Assembly: GCA_035513055.1 (NCBI GenBank)
Contig: DATKCT010000162.1
Location: 1 to 64,000 of the forward strand
DNA: 64,000 nt
Origin: DATKCT01 sp035513055
Lineage (GTDB): Bacteria > Verrucomicrobiota > Verrucomicrobiia > Verrucomicrobiales > DEV007
Direction of reading: 5' to 3'
Positions 16,612-25,192 of this stretch are shown here, in pieces; positions within the stretch are counted from its first letter, which is position 1; the number at the start of each line of letters is the position of its first letter. A program made the position numbers and the translations under genes. A model generated the notes under the pieces. The model ran no database searches. It had not been told where the DNA came from and saw only the letters and a list, made by a program, of their open reading frames with translations.

Positions 16612-18147
16612 TCAGTTCGTGGCCCCGATGGTGGTGGTGTAGAGATAATAGGCCATGCCGATAACGATCAGGCAGGCCAGGGTCAGGTAGATCCAGAGCA
16701 GCCCGCCGGAACTCGACGCCGACGCACTGGCGCGGCCCATTCCGGCCCGGGGCCGCTCGAAGCGCCCGCGAATCTTGCCCTTCCGCAGAAAGCCGTCGTA
16801 GTGCCTTTGTAAGAGATGCGTCTCGACTTGCCGCATCATGTCCAGAAGAACGCCCACGAGGATGAGGATGCTCGTCCCTCCAAAAAACTGTGCGGCGATC
16901 GGAGGCACGCCCGTGGCCCTGCTCACCAGAAGGGGCAGCAGGAAAACCACAGTAAGGAAAATGGCGCCCGCAAAGGTGAGCCGGCTCATGGTGAAGTCGA
17001 GGAACTCCGCCGTGGGCTTTCCGGGGCGGACCCCGGGAATGTAGCCTCCGTTTTTCTTCAGATCGTCGGCGATCTGATTGGGTTGAAACATGGTGGCGAC
17101 CCAGAAGTAACTGAAGAAAAAGATCAACAAGGCGGAAAGCGCGGCATACGGCCATCCGCCGCTGAGCGCCGTCGTGAGGCGCTGGGCCCACTCCTGTCCA
17201 GGAAAGGCGAAGGCGATAATCTGTGAGGGAAACAACAGAATGGCCTGCGCGAAGATGATGGGCATGACGCCGGAATAGTTGACCTTCAACGGCAAAAAGG
17301 TGGATTGGCCTCCATAGACCTTTCGCCCGACGACCCGTTTGGCGTACTGGATGTTGATCCGGCGTTGTGCCTGGGTGATGGCGATGACGGCCGCGATCAC
17401 CAGCAGGAGGAGGGCGATCATCATCACGAGGATCATCGGATTCTTCGTGTCCGCGCCTTCGGGACCGCCGATGTAGGTGGTCCAGGCCTGAACCAAGGCG
17501 CCGGGCAAACTTGCGATGATGTTGACCGTAATGATCAGCGAGATCCCGTTGCCCACACCGCGCTCGGTGATCTGATCCCCGATCCACATGAGCAACATCG
17601 TGCCCGCGACAATGACCAGCACCGCCAGCAACTCGAAGCCCAGCCCCGGATTCGGCACAAGTTGGAGCCCGGTTTCTTCGATTACCCGGCCGAGACCCTG
17701 GAGAAAAACGTTCTGTTCAGGATTTTCCAAGGACTTTGCGAGCATGAATCCCTGAAACACGCTCAAGGTGATGGCGACATAACGCGTGTACTGCCCGATC
17801 TTCTGCCTGCCCCCATCTTCCCGGGAGAGCTTGCTCAGGCGCGGGACCACTGCCGTCATCAACTGCATCATGATCGAGGCGCTGATGTAAGGCATGATGC
17901 CCAACGCAAAGACCGCGCAGTTCTCGAGGGCGCCGCCGCTGAATACGTTCAACAAGGCCATCACCGCATGGGTGCCTTGGTCCCCCTCTTCAGCGAGCCT
18001 TTTGACCCACTCCTGCAAAACGGTCGGGTCCACCCCCGGAAGGGTAATCGCCGTGCCGATCCGCACGACGACGACCATCGCCAGGGTGAAAAGGATCCGC
18101 TCCCGCAGTTCGGGAATTTTGAGGGTGTTGGTAAAGGCGGAAATCAT
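16612..18147 (-). CDS. secY: Protein translocase subunit SecY with an extra C-terminal membrane segment
   Basis: A 511-aa channel subunit of the Sec translocon; typical length is about 430-440. The ten expected membrane helices can be traced, including the plug/TM2 region (NVFSGGALENCAVFALGIMPY) and the RITIQ-like loop (QAQRRINIQYAKR). The usual end after RHYDGFLRKGKIRGR is followed by a Ser/Ala-rich linker and an eleventh hydrophobic helix, LLWIYLTLACLIVIGMAYYL. There is also a periplasmic insertion after TM1 (VDPTVLQEWVKRLAEEGDQG). It lies 85 bp after rplO in the spc block. Confidence 0.97.
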   Translation of the reverse strand: MISAFTNTLKIPELRERILFTLAMVVVVRIGTAITLPGVDPTVLQEWVKRLAEEGDQGTHAVMALLNVFSGGALENCAVFALGIMPYISASIMMQLMTAVVPRLSKLSREDGGRQKIGQYTRYVAITLSVFQGFMLAKSLENPEQNVFLQGLGRVIEETGLQLVPNPGLGFELLAVLVIVAGTMLLMWIGDQITERGVGNGISLIITVNIIASLPGALVQAWTTYIGGPEGADTKNPMILVMMIALLLLVIAAVIAITQAQRRINIQYAKRVVGRKVYGGQSTFLPLKVNYSGVMPIIFAQAILLFPSQIIAFAFPGQEWAQRLTTALSGGWPYAALSALLIFFFSYFWVATMFQPNQIADDLKKNGGYIPGVRPGKPTAEFLDFTMSRLTFAGAIFLTVVFLLPLLVSRATGVPPIAAQFFGGTSILILVGVLLDMMRQVETHLLQRHYDGFLRKGKIRGRFERPRAGMGRASASASSSGGLLWIYLTLACLIVIGMAYYLYTTTIGATN

Positions 18148-18232
18148 GCTCTGTGCTGAGAAGGAAAGGAAAGCGGCATTCGACCTCCGTTCACAGGCGC
18201 GAGGCGAAAAAGTCCGCTGGGGAGGCTGGGCA

Positions 18233-18694
18233 TCACTGCGCTCCGGCGGGAAGCCGCACCGAACCTCCCGCTTCCTCGATTTTGGTCCGGGCGGAAGCGC
18301 TGCAGCGCAGACCCTCGAGCGTCAGCGCCTTGGTTAACGTCCCGTTGCCGAGAATCTTCACCGCGTCCAAGGCGCCCTTGATCAGACCAGCCTCACGCAG
18401 GGCTGCTTCGTTGATCACGGCATCGGTCTCGAACTTTTGCTCGAGCCCGGAGAGGTTGACCACGGCGACCCGAACTCGAAAGGTCTTGTTGTTGAAGCCG
18501 CGCTTGGGCATGCGCCGGTGAATCGGCATCTGGCCGCCCTCGAAGCCGGGGCGGATCGAGGCGCCTGCGCGCGCTTTTTGCCCCTTGTGCCCTTTGCCCG
18601 AGGTCTTCCCGTGTCCGGAACTCTCGCCGCATCCCAGCCGCTTCCGGCGGTGCCGCGATCCGGGAGCGGGCCGCAGATTGTGTAGTCTCATCAT
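18233..18694 (-). CDS. rplO: 50S ribosomal protein L15
   Basis: A 153-aa late-assembly 50S protein. The N-terminus RLHNLRPAPGSRHRRKRLG and the Gly/His/Lys-rich GHGKTSGKGHKGQKAR segment are diagnostic. It follows rpsE after 29 bp, leaving no room for rpmD (L30), which normally lies between them. Confidence 0.97.
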   Translation of the reverse strand: MMRLHNLRPAPGSRHRRKRLGCGESSGHGKTSGKGHKGQKARAGASIRPGFEGGQMPIHRRMPKRGFNNKTFRVRVAVVNLSGLEQKFETDAVINEAALREAGLIKGALDAVKILGNGTLTKALTLEGLRCSASARTKIEEAGGSVRLPAGAQ

Positions 18695-18723
18695 CTCGAT
18701 TGGTGGTTGGTCTCCCGGGTATT

Positions 18724-19266
18724 TCAGATGGCTTCTTGGCTCGCCGCCTTCCGGCTGCGCACACGCAGGATTTCGTCCCGTTGTCGAAGATTCTGCAACG
18801 CCTCCAAAGTGGCTTTCACCACATTGGCATGGTTGCTCGAACCCAAGGATTTCGCCAGAATATCGCGGATGCCCACGGCTTCCACCACAGCACGCACGCT
18901 GCCCCCGGCAATGATCCCGGTTCCGGGCGAAGCGGGACGGAGCAACACCCGGCCTCCTCCGAATTCTCCTTCCACCTCATGAGGGATGGTGTGGTCTCGC
19001 AGGGCCACCTTGATCATCCGCCGCCGGGAGGCTTCGCTGGCCTTGCGAATGGCTTCCGCCACTTCCTTGGCCTTCCCAAACCCGTAACCGACGCGGCCGG
19101 CCCGGTCTCCCGCCACGACCAAGGCGCTGAAGCTGAACCGGCGCCCGCCTTTCACGACTTTGGCGCAGCGGTTGATATAAACGACCTTTTCCTCGATCTC
19201 GGCCGCGCGCGTGTCCGGCGACAGGATGGAAGCGTCCGAAATGTTTTCGCTGGTACTCACAGGCAA
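18724..19266 (-). CDS. rpsE: 30S ribosomal protein S5
   Basis: A 180-aa protein near the decoding site and mRNA entry. It shows the double-stranded RNA-binding fold (VVYINRCAKVVKGGRRFSFS) and the S5 C-terminal domain (GTGIIAGGSVRAVVEAVGIRD). A short acidic N-terminal extension of about 20 residues precedes the core. It starts 5 bp after rplR stops. Confidence 0.97.
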   Translation of the reverse strand: MPVSTSENISDASILSPDTRAAEIEEKVVYINRCAKVVKGGRRFSFSALVVAGDRAGRVGYGFGKAKEVAEAIRKASEASRRRMIKVALRDHTIPHEVEGEFGGGRVLLRPASPGTGIIAGGSVRAVVEAVGIRDILAKSLGSSNHANVVKATLEALQNLRQRDEILRVRSRKAASQEAI

Positions 19267-19271
19267 TTCAG

Positions 19272-19631
19272 TTAAAATTTCAATCCCCCCTCACGCGCGG
19301 CATCCGCAAGCGCCGCCACTTTCCCATGATAGAGGAACCCGCCCCGGTCAAACACGATGCTCTCGACTCCGCCCGCGGTGGCCCGCTCGGCAATGAGGAC
19401 TCCGACGCGGCGGGCGCCCTCCCGGTTGGCCCGGGCGCCGCCTCGCAAGGCGCCTTCGGCCGTCGAAGCCGCAGCCAACGTCCGCCCGCGCTGATCGTCG
19501 ATGACCTGCGCATAGCAGTGCTGATTGGAAAAGCACACAGCCAAACGGGGCCGCTCGGCGCTGCCCCGGATTTTCTTCCGGATCCGGGAGTGAATTCTCC
19601 GCCGGCTTTCCTTTCGCGATCTCGCACTCAT
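19272..19631 (-). CDS. rplR: 50S ribosomal protein L18
   Basis: A 119-aa 5S rRNA-binding protein. It has the RIRKKIRGSAERPRLAVCFSN strand-helix and ends with the typical FDRGGFLYHGKVAALADAARE. The family start is the internal ATG at 19631 (MSARSRKE); a longer frame running back over rplF is not supported. Confidence 0.96.
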   Translation of the reverse strand: MSARSRKESRRRIHSRIRKKIRGSAERPRLAVCFSNQHCYAQVIDDQRGRTLAAASTAEGALRGGARANREGARRVGVLIAERATAGGVESIVFDRGGFLYHGKVAALADAAREGGLKF

Positions 19632-19656
19632 GGCTGGGTCCCTGGTTCTCTCACCT

Positions 19657-20196
19657 CTATTTCTTGACGTTCTTACCAGCTTTGCGCCGGACGTATTCTC
19701 CGGCATAACGGATGCCTTTGCCCTTGTAAGGCTCCGGAGGGTAGGCCGATCGCACTTCCGCGGCAAACTGACCCACCCGTTGTTTGTCCACGCCTTCTAC
19801 ACGGATCTTGGTGTTTTCGGTCACGGTGACCTTCAAGTCCGGCGGGATCGGATAAACCACTGGATGCGATTTCCCGATGCTCAGATCGAGCACCTCGCCT
19901 TTCACCGCGGCGCGGAAGCCGACTCCTTGAATCTCGAGGTCTTTGCTGAACCCTGCCGAGACGCCGCGAACCATATTGGCCACAAGACTGCGGGCGGTGC
20001 CGTGAAGGGCGCGCAACTGCCGCGAATCGCCCTCCCGTTGCAAAGTCAACACGCCCGCTTCCTCTCGCATCCCAATGCCTCGCGGAAGACTCCATTCCAG
20101 CCGGCCCATCGGCCCCTCGACGGTCAACTGCCGGCCGTCCTGGGCCACACTTACCTTATCCGGAACCGGAATTGTTTGTAAGCCGATGCGCGACAT
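19657..20196 (-). CDS. rplF: 50S ribosomal protein L6
   Basis: A 179-aa protein near the factor-binding site. It begins MSRIGLQTIPVPDKV and has the signature PEPYKGKGIRYAGEYVRRK near the C-terminus. Length is normal, and it lies between rpsH and rplR in the standard spc order. Confidence 0.97.
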   Translation of the reverse strand: MSRIGLQTIPVPDKVSVAQDGRQLTVEGPMGRLEWSLPRGIGMREEAGVLTLQREGDSRQLRALHGTARSLVANMVRGVSAGFSKDLEIQGVGFRAAVKGEVLDLSIGKSHPVVYPIPPDLKVTVTENTKIRVEGVDKQRVGQFAAEVRSAYPPEPYKGKGIRYAGEYVRRKAGKNVKK

Positions 20197-20220
20197 GTTC
20201 TGTCCTCCTTCTATGCCTGA

Positions 20221-20619
20221 TTACCAAACGAGGGCGAGCAATTCTCCCCCCACTTGTTCCTTGCGGGCTTGATGACCCGTCATCACGCCCCGCGAAGTCG
20301 AGAGGATGGAAATGCCAAGGCCTCCCAGAACGCGCGGGATCTCGTCCACCCCCACAAAACGGCGGCGGCCCGGTTTGCTCACGCGTTTGAGATCGGTGAC
20401 CGCCGGAACCGTGTCGACAAACTTGGTCTTGACCACAATCTGCGGAAATTGCTCTTCGGTGCTGATTTCGTAGGACCAAATGTAACCCTCCTCCTGGAGA
20501 ATGCGGGCCAACTCGGCCTTCAGACGCGAATAGGGAGCGACAAAAGAATCCTTCCTCGCCCGGCTGGCGGTCTTCAGGCGGCTGAGAAAATCGGCGATGG
20601 GATCGGTGACAACACTCAT
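20221..20619 (-). CDS. rpsH: 30S ribosomal protein S8
   Basis: A 132-aa 16S rRNA-binding protein and, in other bacteria, the spc operon translational repressor. It has DPIADFLSRLKTA at the N-terminus and ILSTSRGVMTGHQARKEQVGG near the C-terminus. It starts 16 bp after rplE ends, so rpsN (S14), normally between them, is not here. Confidence 0.97.
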   Translation of the reverse strand: MSVVTDPIADFLSRLKTASRARKDSFVAPYSRLKAELARILQEEGYIWSYEISTEEQFPQIVVKTKFVDTVPAVTDLKRVSKPGRRRFVGVDEIPRVLGGLGISILSTSRGVMTGHQARKEQVGGELLALVW

Positions 20620-20635
20620 AACCAGGAAAATGGCG

Positions 20636-21193
20636 TTAGGCGGCCTTGGCGGATTCGCGGAAGGGCATGCCCAGTTTTTTGAGAAGAGCGCGGCCTTCCT
20701 CGTCCGTGCGCGCAGTGGTTACAATGGTGATGTCGAAGCCAATGGTGTGTTTGACTTTATCCAGCTCGATCTCCGGAAAGATGGAGTGGTCGGCAATGCC
20801 CAACGTGTAATTGCCCCGCCCGTCGAAGCTGCGCGGCGCCACTCCCCGGAAATCCCTAATGCGCGGAATGGCCGCTTTGGTCAGGCGCTGGAGAAATTCC
20901 CACATGTAGCGGCCGCGGAGCGTCACTTTGGCTCCAATCTCGGTTTTCTCGCGCAGTTTGAAGTTGGAAATGCTCTTCTTCGACTTGGTGATGATCGGAC
21001 GCTGCCCGGTGATCAAAGCCATTTCCCGCACGGCGCCCTCCAATGCGGGGCCGCGTTCCTCAGCGCTTCCAACGCTGCAGTTTACCACGATCTTCTCCAA
21101 TTGCGGCGCTTGATGCGCGTTTTGATAACCGAACTCGCTCATCAGTTCCCCGATGATCCGCTCGCGGTAATCTCTCTTCAGTTCCGGTTCCAT
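20636..21193 (-). CDS. rplE: 50S ribosomal protein L5
   Basis: A 185-aa 5S rRNA-binding protein of the central protuberance. It shows LEKIVVNCSVGSAEERG, RPIITKSKKSISNFKLR and the C-terminal GFDITIVTTARTDEEGRALL. Normal length; follows rplX after 10 bp. Confidence 0.97.
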   Translation of the reverse strand: MEPELKRDYRERIIGELMSEFGYQNAHQAPQLEKIVVNCSVGSAEERGPALEGAVREMALITGQRPIITKSKKSISNFKLREKTEIGAKVTLRGRYMWEFLQRLTKAAIPRIRDFRGVAPRSFDGRGNYTLGIADHSIFPEIELDKVKHTIGFDITIVTTARTDEEGRALLKKLGMPFRESAKAA

Positions 21194-21203
21194 GGCTGTC
21201 GAA

Positions 21204-21482
21204 TCAATGCTCTTGGCGTTTCGTCCCTTTACCCCCCGGCGACGCTTCGGTCTCCAACCGCTTGACGTTGGAAATGTGGATGGGACCTTCCCTTTCGATA
21301 ATGGCGCCTTCCGGGCGCTCTGCCGACTTGCGCGCGTGTTTCTTGATCATTCGCACGCCCTCGATGATCACCTGATCCTTGGCCCGGATCACCTGGAGAA
21401 TCTTCCCGGTCGCGCCCCGATGGTTTCCACTGATCACGACGACCGTGTCGCCCTTCTGGACATGAGTCTTCTTGCGGTTCAT
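21204..21482 (-). CDS. rplX: 50S ribosomal protein L24
   Basis: A 92-aa assembly-initiator protein with a KOW motif (VQKGDTVVVISGNHRGATG) and VRMIKKHARK. It overlaps rplN by 4 bp (ATGA). The length is slightly short of the usual 100-105 aa. Confidence 0.96.
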   Translation of the reverse strand: MNRKKTHVQKGDTVVVISGNHRGATGKILQVIRAKDQVIIEGVRMIKKHARKSAERPEGAIIEREGPIHISNVKRLETEASPGGKGTKRQEH

Positions 21483-21844
21483 AACACTTCGGGGGCCAGA
21501 CTGACGATCTTCATAAAATTGCGCTCCCGGAGTTCGCGAGCGACCGGGCCAAAAATGCGCGTTCCCCGCGGGTTGCGGTCCTTGTCGATGATGACGATGG
21601 CGTTGCGGTCGAAGCGCAGGACGGAACCGTCCGGACGCCGGATGGGCGCCGCTGTGCGGACGACAACGGCGCGAACCACGTCGCCCTTCTTCACATTGGC
21701 CGTCGGCGTCGACTCCCGCACGTGCGCAGTGATAATGTCGCCCACCGAAGCGGTGCGGGTGCGTTTCCCGATCACCCCGATCATTTTGGCCACCCGGGCG
21801 CCGGTGTTGTCGGCGACGTCGACCTTAGATTCCATCTGGATCAT
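21479..21844 (-). CDS. rplN: 50S ribosomal protein L14
   Basis: A 121-aa intersubunit-bridge protein. It starts MIQMESKVDVADNTGARV and ends IVSLAPEVL, as in the family, with the central FDRNAIVIIDKDRNPRGTR. Confidence 0.97.
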   Translation of the reverse strand: MIQMESKVDVADNTGARVAKMIGVIGKRTRTASVGDIITAHVRESTPTANVKKGDVVRAVVVRTAAPIRRPDGSVLRFDRNAIVIIDKDRNPRGTRIFGPVARELRERNFMKIVSLAPEVL

Positions 21845-21886
21845 ACCTTTTTCTTCGCTGGGGTTGTTCGAGTTGCATCCGCGGCG

Positions 21887-22168
21887 TCAATGACCGAGCA
21901 CTTCCACCAGGCGCCACCGCTTGGTCTTGCTCAGTGGCCGGCACTCCACGATGCGAACCTTGTCGCCTTCCTTGGCCTCGCCCTTTTCGTCATGGGCATA
22001 AAACTTCGTGCTTCTCTTGATGATCTTGCCAAAAACTGGATGCGGAACTCTCCGCACCACAGCGACGACGATGGTCTTGTTCATCTTGTCAGACACGACC
22101 AACCCAACCCGCGTCTTGCGGAGAGCGCGGCGCGCCGCTGGCGCCGGAGATTCAGATTCGTTGCTCAT
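21887..22168 (-). CDS. rpsQ: 30S ribosomal protein S17
   Basis: A 93-aa OB-fold rRNA-binding protein with RKTRVGLVVSDKMNKTIVV and GDKVRIVECRPLSKTKRW. The start at MSNESESPAP gives the family length; the frame is open upstream across rpmC but shows no S17 homology there. Confidence 0.95.
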   Translation of the reverse strand: MSNESESPAPAARRALRKTRVGLVVSDKMNKTIVVAVVRRVPHPVFGKIIKRSTKFYAHDEKGEAKEGDKVRIVECRPLSKTKRWRLVEVLGH

Positions 22169-22202
22169 AGATCGAAAAAGGGGATGGGACTCAAAGACCT
22201 CC

Positions 22203-22406
22203 TCACGGGGCGGCGGCCAGACGGCGGCGCTCACTGAGGATCGTCTCAATGCGAGCCAGTGTGCGGCGCGCTGTGTAAATCCGCGCTGTGTTCTCCAACT
22301 GATTGCTGGCGTGCTGAAAGCGCAACAACAGCATCTCTTCCTTGAGATCCCGGCGGCGCGTCAACAGTTCGTCGGTGCTGAACTCTCTGATTTCTGACGT
22401 TTTCAT
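22203..22406 (-). CDS. rpmC: 50S ribosomal protein L29
   Basis: A 67-aa protein at the peptide exit tunnel. The helical pair EIREFSTDELLTRRRDLKEE and ARIYTARRTLARIETIL matches L29. It lies in standard order between rplP and rpsQ. Confidence 0.94.
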   Translation of the reverse strand: MKTSEIREFSTDELLTRRRDLKEEMLLLRFQHASNQLENTARIYTARRTLARIETILSERRRLAAAP

Positions 22407-22427
22407 CGGCGAACGGACAAGAAAGAA

Positions 22428-22844
22428 TCAGGCGGCTTGGCGCATAACGAAACGCACCCGAATGCCGAGTTTGTTGGCGGCCAGCCGCATGGCCTCGCGG
22501 GCTGCGGCCTCCGGCACGCCGGCGATCTCGAACAACATGTGGCCCGGACGCACGACCGCGACCCATTTCTCCGGAGCGCCTTTGCCCTTTCCCATGCGCG
22601 TCTCCGGCGGCCGGGAGGTGATGGGCTTGTGTGGGAAAATGCGAATCCAGACCCTTCCGCGGCGTTTGAGATGGCGGTTGATGGCAATCCGGCAGGCTTC
22701 GATCTGGTTGTTCGGAATCCAGGCCCGGCCCAGCGATTGCAGCCCGTAATCGCCATAGCCCAGAGTCGTCCCGCGCTGGGCGTTGCCCGCCCGGCTCCCG
22801 CGTTGGGACTTCCGGTACTTCACTTTACGAGGCATCATCGCCAT
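22428..22844 (-). CDS. rplP: 50S ribosomal protein L16
   Basis: A 138-aa protein near the A-site tRNA elbow. It has PRKVKYRKSQRGSRAGNA at the N-terminus and GRVWIRIFPHKPIT and MGKGKGAPEKWVAVV as signatures. A good AGGAG precedes the ATG at 22844. Confidence 0.97.
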   Translation of the reverse strand: MAMMPRKVKYRKSQRGSRAGNAQRGTTLGYGDYGLQSLGRAWIPNNQIEACRIAINRHLKRRGRVWIRIFPHKPITSRPPETRMGKGKGAPEKWVAVVRPGHMLFEIAGVPEAAAREAMRLAANKLGIRVRFVMRQAA

Positions 22845-22901
22845 GGTCGTCGATCTCCTTTCTTTCGATTCAAAACTTCCAAACTTGTTCCCGCCCGTTG
22901 C

Positions 22902-23603
22902 TTAGGAAGGCCGGCCGCGCGGGCGATCCGGTCGCCGGGGCCCGCGATCCCCTCGGGGAGTAGGAGGCGCTTCCGATCCCTCTTCCCGCCGGTTGAGCCA
23001 GCATTTCACGCCGATCACTCCGTAGACCGTCTTCGCCTCGGCAAAGCCGTAGTCGATGGGGACGCGCAGAGATTGGAGCGGCACCTTACCTTCCCGGTAC
23101 CACTCCGCCCGGGCGATATCCGCTCCGCCCAAACGACCAGCACAGCGTATCTTGATGCCCTCCGCGCCAAAATCAAGCGCGGTCTGCAAGGCCCGCTTCA
23201 TGGCTCGCCGAAAGGAAATCCTACGTTCCAACTGCAACGCGACGTTTTCAGCCACCAACTGCGCGTCGAGTTCCGGTTGTTTGATTTCGAAAATGTCGAT
23301 CTTGACCTGCCTGTCGTTGCACATCCGCGAAATGTCGGAGGTCATTCGTTCGATTTCGGCCCCTTTGCGGCCGATCACCAGTCCCGGACGCGCGCTGTGC
23401 AGGGTGACCCGGATGCTGTTCCAAGCCCGCTCGATGATGACTTTCGAAATGGCCGCGTTGGAAAGCCGCTGCCGGATGTAGTTGCGCACTCGCAGATCGC
23501 TGTGCAGGAAATGCGTGAAGTCCTGCTCCGGAGCAAACCACTTCGAGCGCCAGTCCTTGTTGACCGCGAGGCGAAATCCGATGGGGTTGATTTTCTGACC
23601 CAT
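22902..23603 (-). CDS. rpsC: 30S ribosomal protein S3
   Basis: A 233-aa mRNA-entry and helicase-site protein. It starts MGQKINPIGFRLAV; the KH domain is at about residues 55-100 (RPGLVIGRKGAEIERM), followed by the S3 C-terminal domain (GRLGGADIARAEWYREGKVP). The tail is Arg/Pro-rich (RGDRGPRRPDRPRGRPS). Confidence 0.97.
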   Translation of the reverse strand: MGQKINPIGFRLAVNKDWRSKWFAPEQDFTHFLHSDLRVRNYIRQRLSNAAISKVIIERAWNSIRVTLHSARPGLVIGRKGAEIERMTSDISRMCNDRQVKIDIFEIKQPELDAQLVAENVALQLERRISFRRAMKRALQTALDFGAEGIKIRCAGRLGGADIARAEWYREGKVPLQSLRVPIDYGFAEAKTVYGVIGVKCWLNRREEGSEAPPTPRGDRGPRRPDRPRGRPS

Positions 23604-23636
23604 AATATTGTGTCTACCTGCTGCTTCCGGCTTCCG

Positions 23637-24050
23637 TTAATCCGTCGCTCTCTCTGCGATTGCTTCCCCTTCCCCTGTCCCGAGTCCGCCCTCTTCGGCC
23701 TCAGACGCCACCTTGTCCACCCCATCGGTGACCACCACCAAAATATGACTCATCCGCCGCCGAATAGGACTGGCGCTGCCTCGTGCCCTCGGCCGGATCC
23801 TTCGCATCATCCGCCCCTTGTCAATCCGGGCTTCCTTGACCAACAGGTCGTCGGGAGAAAGTTTGTGGTTGTTCTCCGCATTGGCCAACGCCGATCGCAG
23901 GGTCTTGCTCAAAAGAACCGCGGCTTTGCGCGGAGTGTAATTCAGAATGTTGAGCGCTTCCGCGGCTGTAAGTCCCTGAATTCTGCGGGCCACGTCCCGC
24001 GCCTTCAAGGGCGAGATCCGGGCATTGATATGTACTGCCTTAACGTCCAT
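23637..24050 (-). CDS. rplV: 50S ribosomal protein L22
   Basis: A 137-aa exit-tunnel protein. It shows ARISPLKARDVARRIQGL, the NAENNHKLSPDDLLVKEARID segment and the loop RIRPRARGSASPIRRRMSH. A short acidic tail follows the usual end. It starts 9 bp after the inserted coiled-coil gene rather than directly after rpsS. Confidence 0.97.
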   Translation of the reverse strand: MDVKAVHINARISPLKARDVARRIQGLTAAEALNILNYTPRKAAVLLSKTLRSALANAENNHKLSPDDLLVKEARIDKGRMMRRIRPRARGSASPIRRRMSHILVVVTDGVDKVASEAEEGGLGTGEGEAIAERATD

Positions 24051-24059
24051 GGCTGCTGC

Positions 24060-24845
24060 TCAGTGTTGAATCTCGGGGTCGATAAAGATGGAATCCCCCA
24101 CTTCGATGCTTTCGTCGGCGGCAACCAAGTCCTGAATGACCGCGCCGCTGATTTCCTCACGGGAATCGACGACGAGAGCACGCCCGACCAGACGGTCTTT
24201 CCGTTGAATCCGCAAGGGGGTGCCCACGCGCAAACCATGCCGGCTCCCCACGCTGCAGACCACCAGCGAATATTCCGGCTTCACACTGATGACGCGGGCC
24301 TCGTTCAAACCTTCGGCCGCCACCGGTCCTGCGCGGTAGCTCAGCCCCAGAGCCTCCTCGGCCGACCGCAAGGCGTTCTCGACTTCCAACCGTTTCTCCG
24401 CGCTCGCATTGGAGGCCGTACTCAGATAGGCCACCACCGCATCAGAGAGGCGAAGTATCTCGCGGGCGATCTGTTCTTTTTCTTCGTCGGCAAGCCTCAA
24501 ATCGGAAAGCGCTTTCATCAAGCGGCCCTCCAAACCTCCGCCCTCGGTGTTGATCGCCTCCGCTCCAAGGGCCTCGAGCTGCAGCACCGCTTCCCGGCAA
24601 TCCTTCCGGCACTGCTCCAGTTCCCGGTTCGCTTCCGCCAAACTCTCTCCCAAGACCCGGTTGCCCTCCGCCAAGATCTGATTCTCGCGGTCCAGTTCGC
24701 GATTGCGTTTGACCGCCGCGTCCAAAGCCGTCCGCAGTTCCCTGACTTCCAGCGAACTGTCCTGAGCTCCGGCGTAAACCACGGAGGCCCCCACGGCGAG
24801 CAGCACAAGCCAGCGGGCGCGGCGGTTGGAAGCAAGGAAGTTCAT
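24060..24845 (-). CDS. Exported coiled-coil protein inserted in the S10 operon
   Basis: A 261-aa protein. It has an N-terminal signal or anchor (basic ASNRRARW, then WLVLLAVGASVVYAGA) and a long coiled coil at about residues 30-180 with heptad-like Glu/Leu/Arg repeats. A C-terminal beta-rich domain of about 75 residues follows (EARVISVKPEYSLVVCSVGS ... GRALVVDSREEISGAVIQDL). That domain recalls the beta domains of MreC-like or FlgT-C-like envelope proteins, but I cannot assign a family. The ATG at 24845 fits the signal; the frame extends upstream only by overlapping rpsS. It lies between rpsS and rplV, 38 and 9 bp from each, co-directional. A cell-envelope function is inferred. Confidence 0.75.
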   Translation of the reverse strand: MNFLASNRRARWLVLLAVGASVVYAGAQDSSLEVRELRTALDAAVKRNRELDRENQILAEGNRVLGESLAEANRELEQCRKDCREAVLQLEALGAEAINTEGGGLEGRLMKALSDLRLADEEKEQIAREILRLSDAVVAYLSTASNASAEKRLEVENALRSAEEALGLSYRAGPVAAEGLNEARVISVKPEYSLVVCSVGSRHGLRVGTPLRIQRKDRLVGRALVVDSREEISGAVIQDLVAADESIEVGDSIFIDPEIQH

Positions 24846-24883
24846 GGAGCTTGGAGTGTTCGAAATGCCCGGTCGCGCCGCCC

Positions 24884-25153
24884 TTATTTCTTCCCTTGGC
24901 CGCCGTGTTGAATGAACTTGCGGGTAGGTGAAAATTCGCCGAGTTTGTGCCCGACCATATTCTCGGTGACGTAGACGCTCACAAAGTCCTTCCCGTTGTG
25001 GACGAGAAAGGTGTGCCCGACGAAATCGGGTATGATCAGGGACTGGCGCGACCAAGTCTTGATCGGCTTGCGCGATCCGGCCTCGGTTTGCTTGTCCACC
25101 TTGGCCAGAAGCTTGTAGTGAACGAAGGGTCCTTTCTTGAGAGAGCGGGGCAT
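24884..25153 (-). CDS. rpsS: 30S ribosomal protein S19
   Basis: An 89-aa head protein that binds 16S rRNA with S13. It starts MPRSLKKGPFV and contains the signature VHNGKDFVSVYVTENMVGHK and LGEFSPTRKF. Normal length. Confidence 0.97.
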   Translation of the reverse strand: MPRSLKKGPFVHYKLLAKVDKQTEAGSRKPIKTWSRQSLIIPDFVGHTFLVHNGKDFVSVYVTENMVGHKLGEFSPTRKFIQHGGQGKK

Positions 25154-25192
25154 GAGCTGTTCGGTGAGAGTTCGGCCTGATGGATGCGGCGC

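Noticed and set aside
22437..24911. 824-aa plus-strand frame across rplP, rpsC and rplV
   Set aside because: It runs antisense to four well-conserved genes and has a repetitive His/Arg/Pro composition typical of shadow frames.
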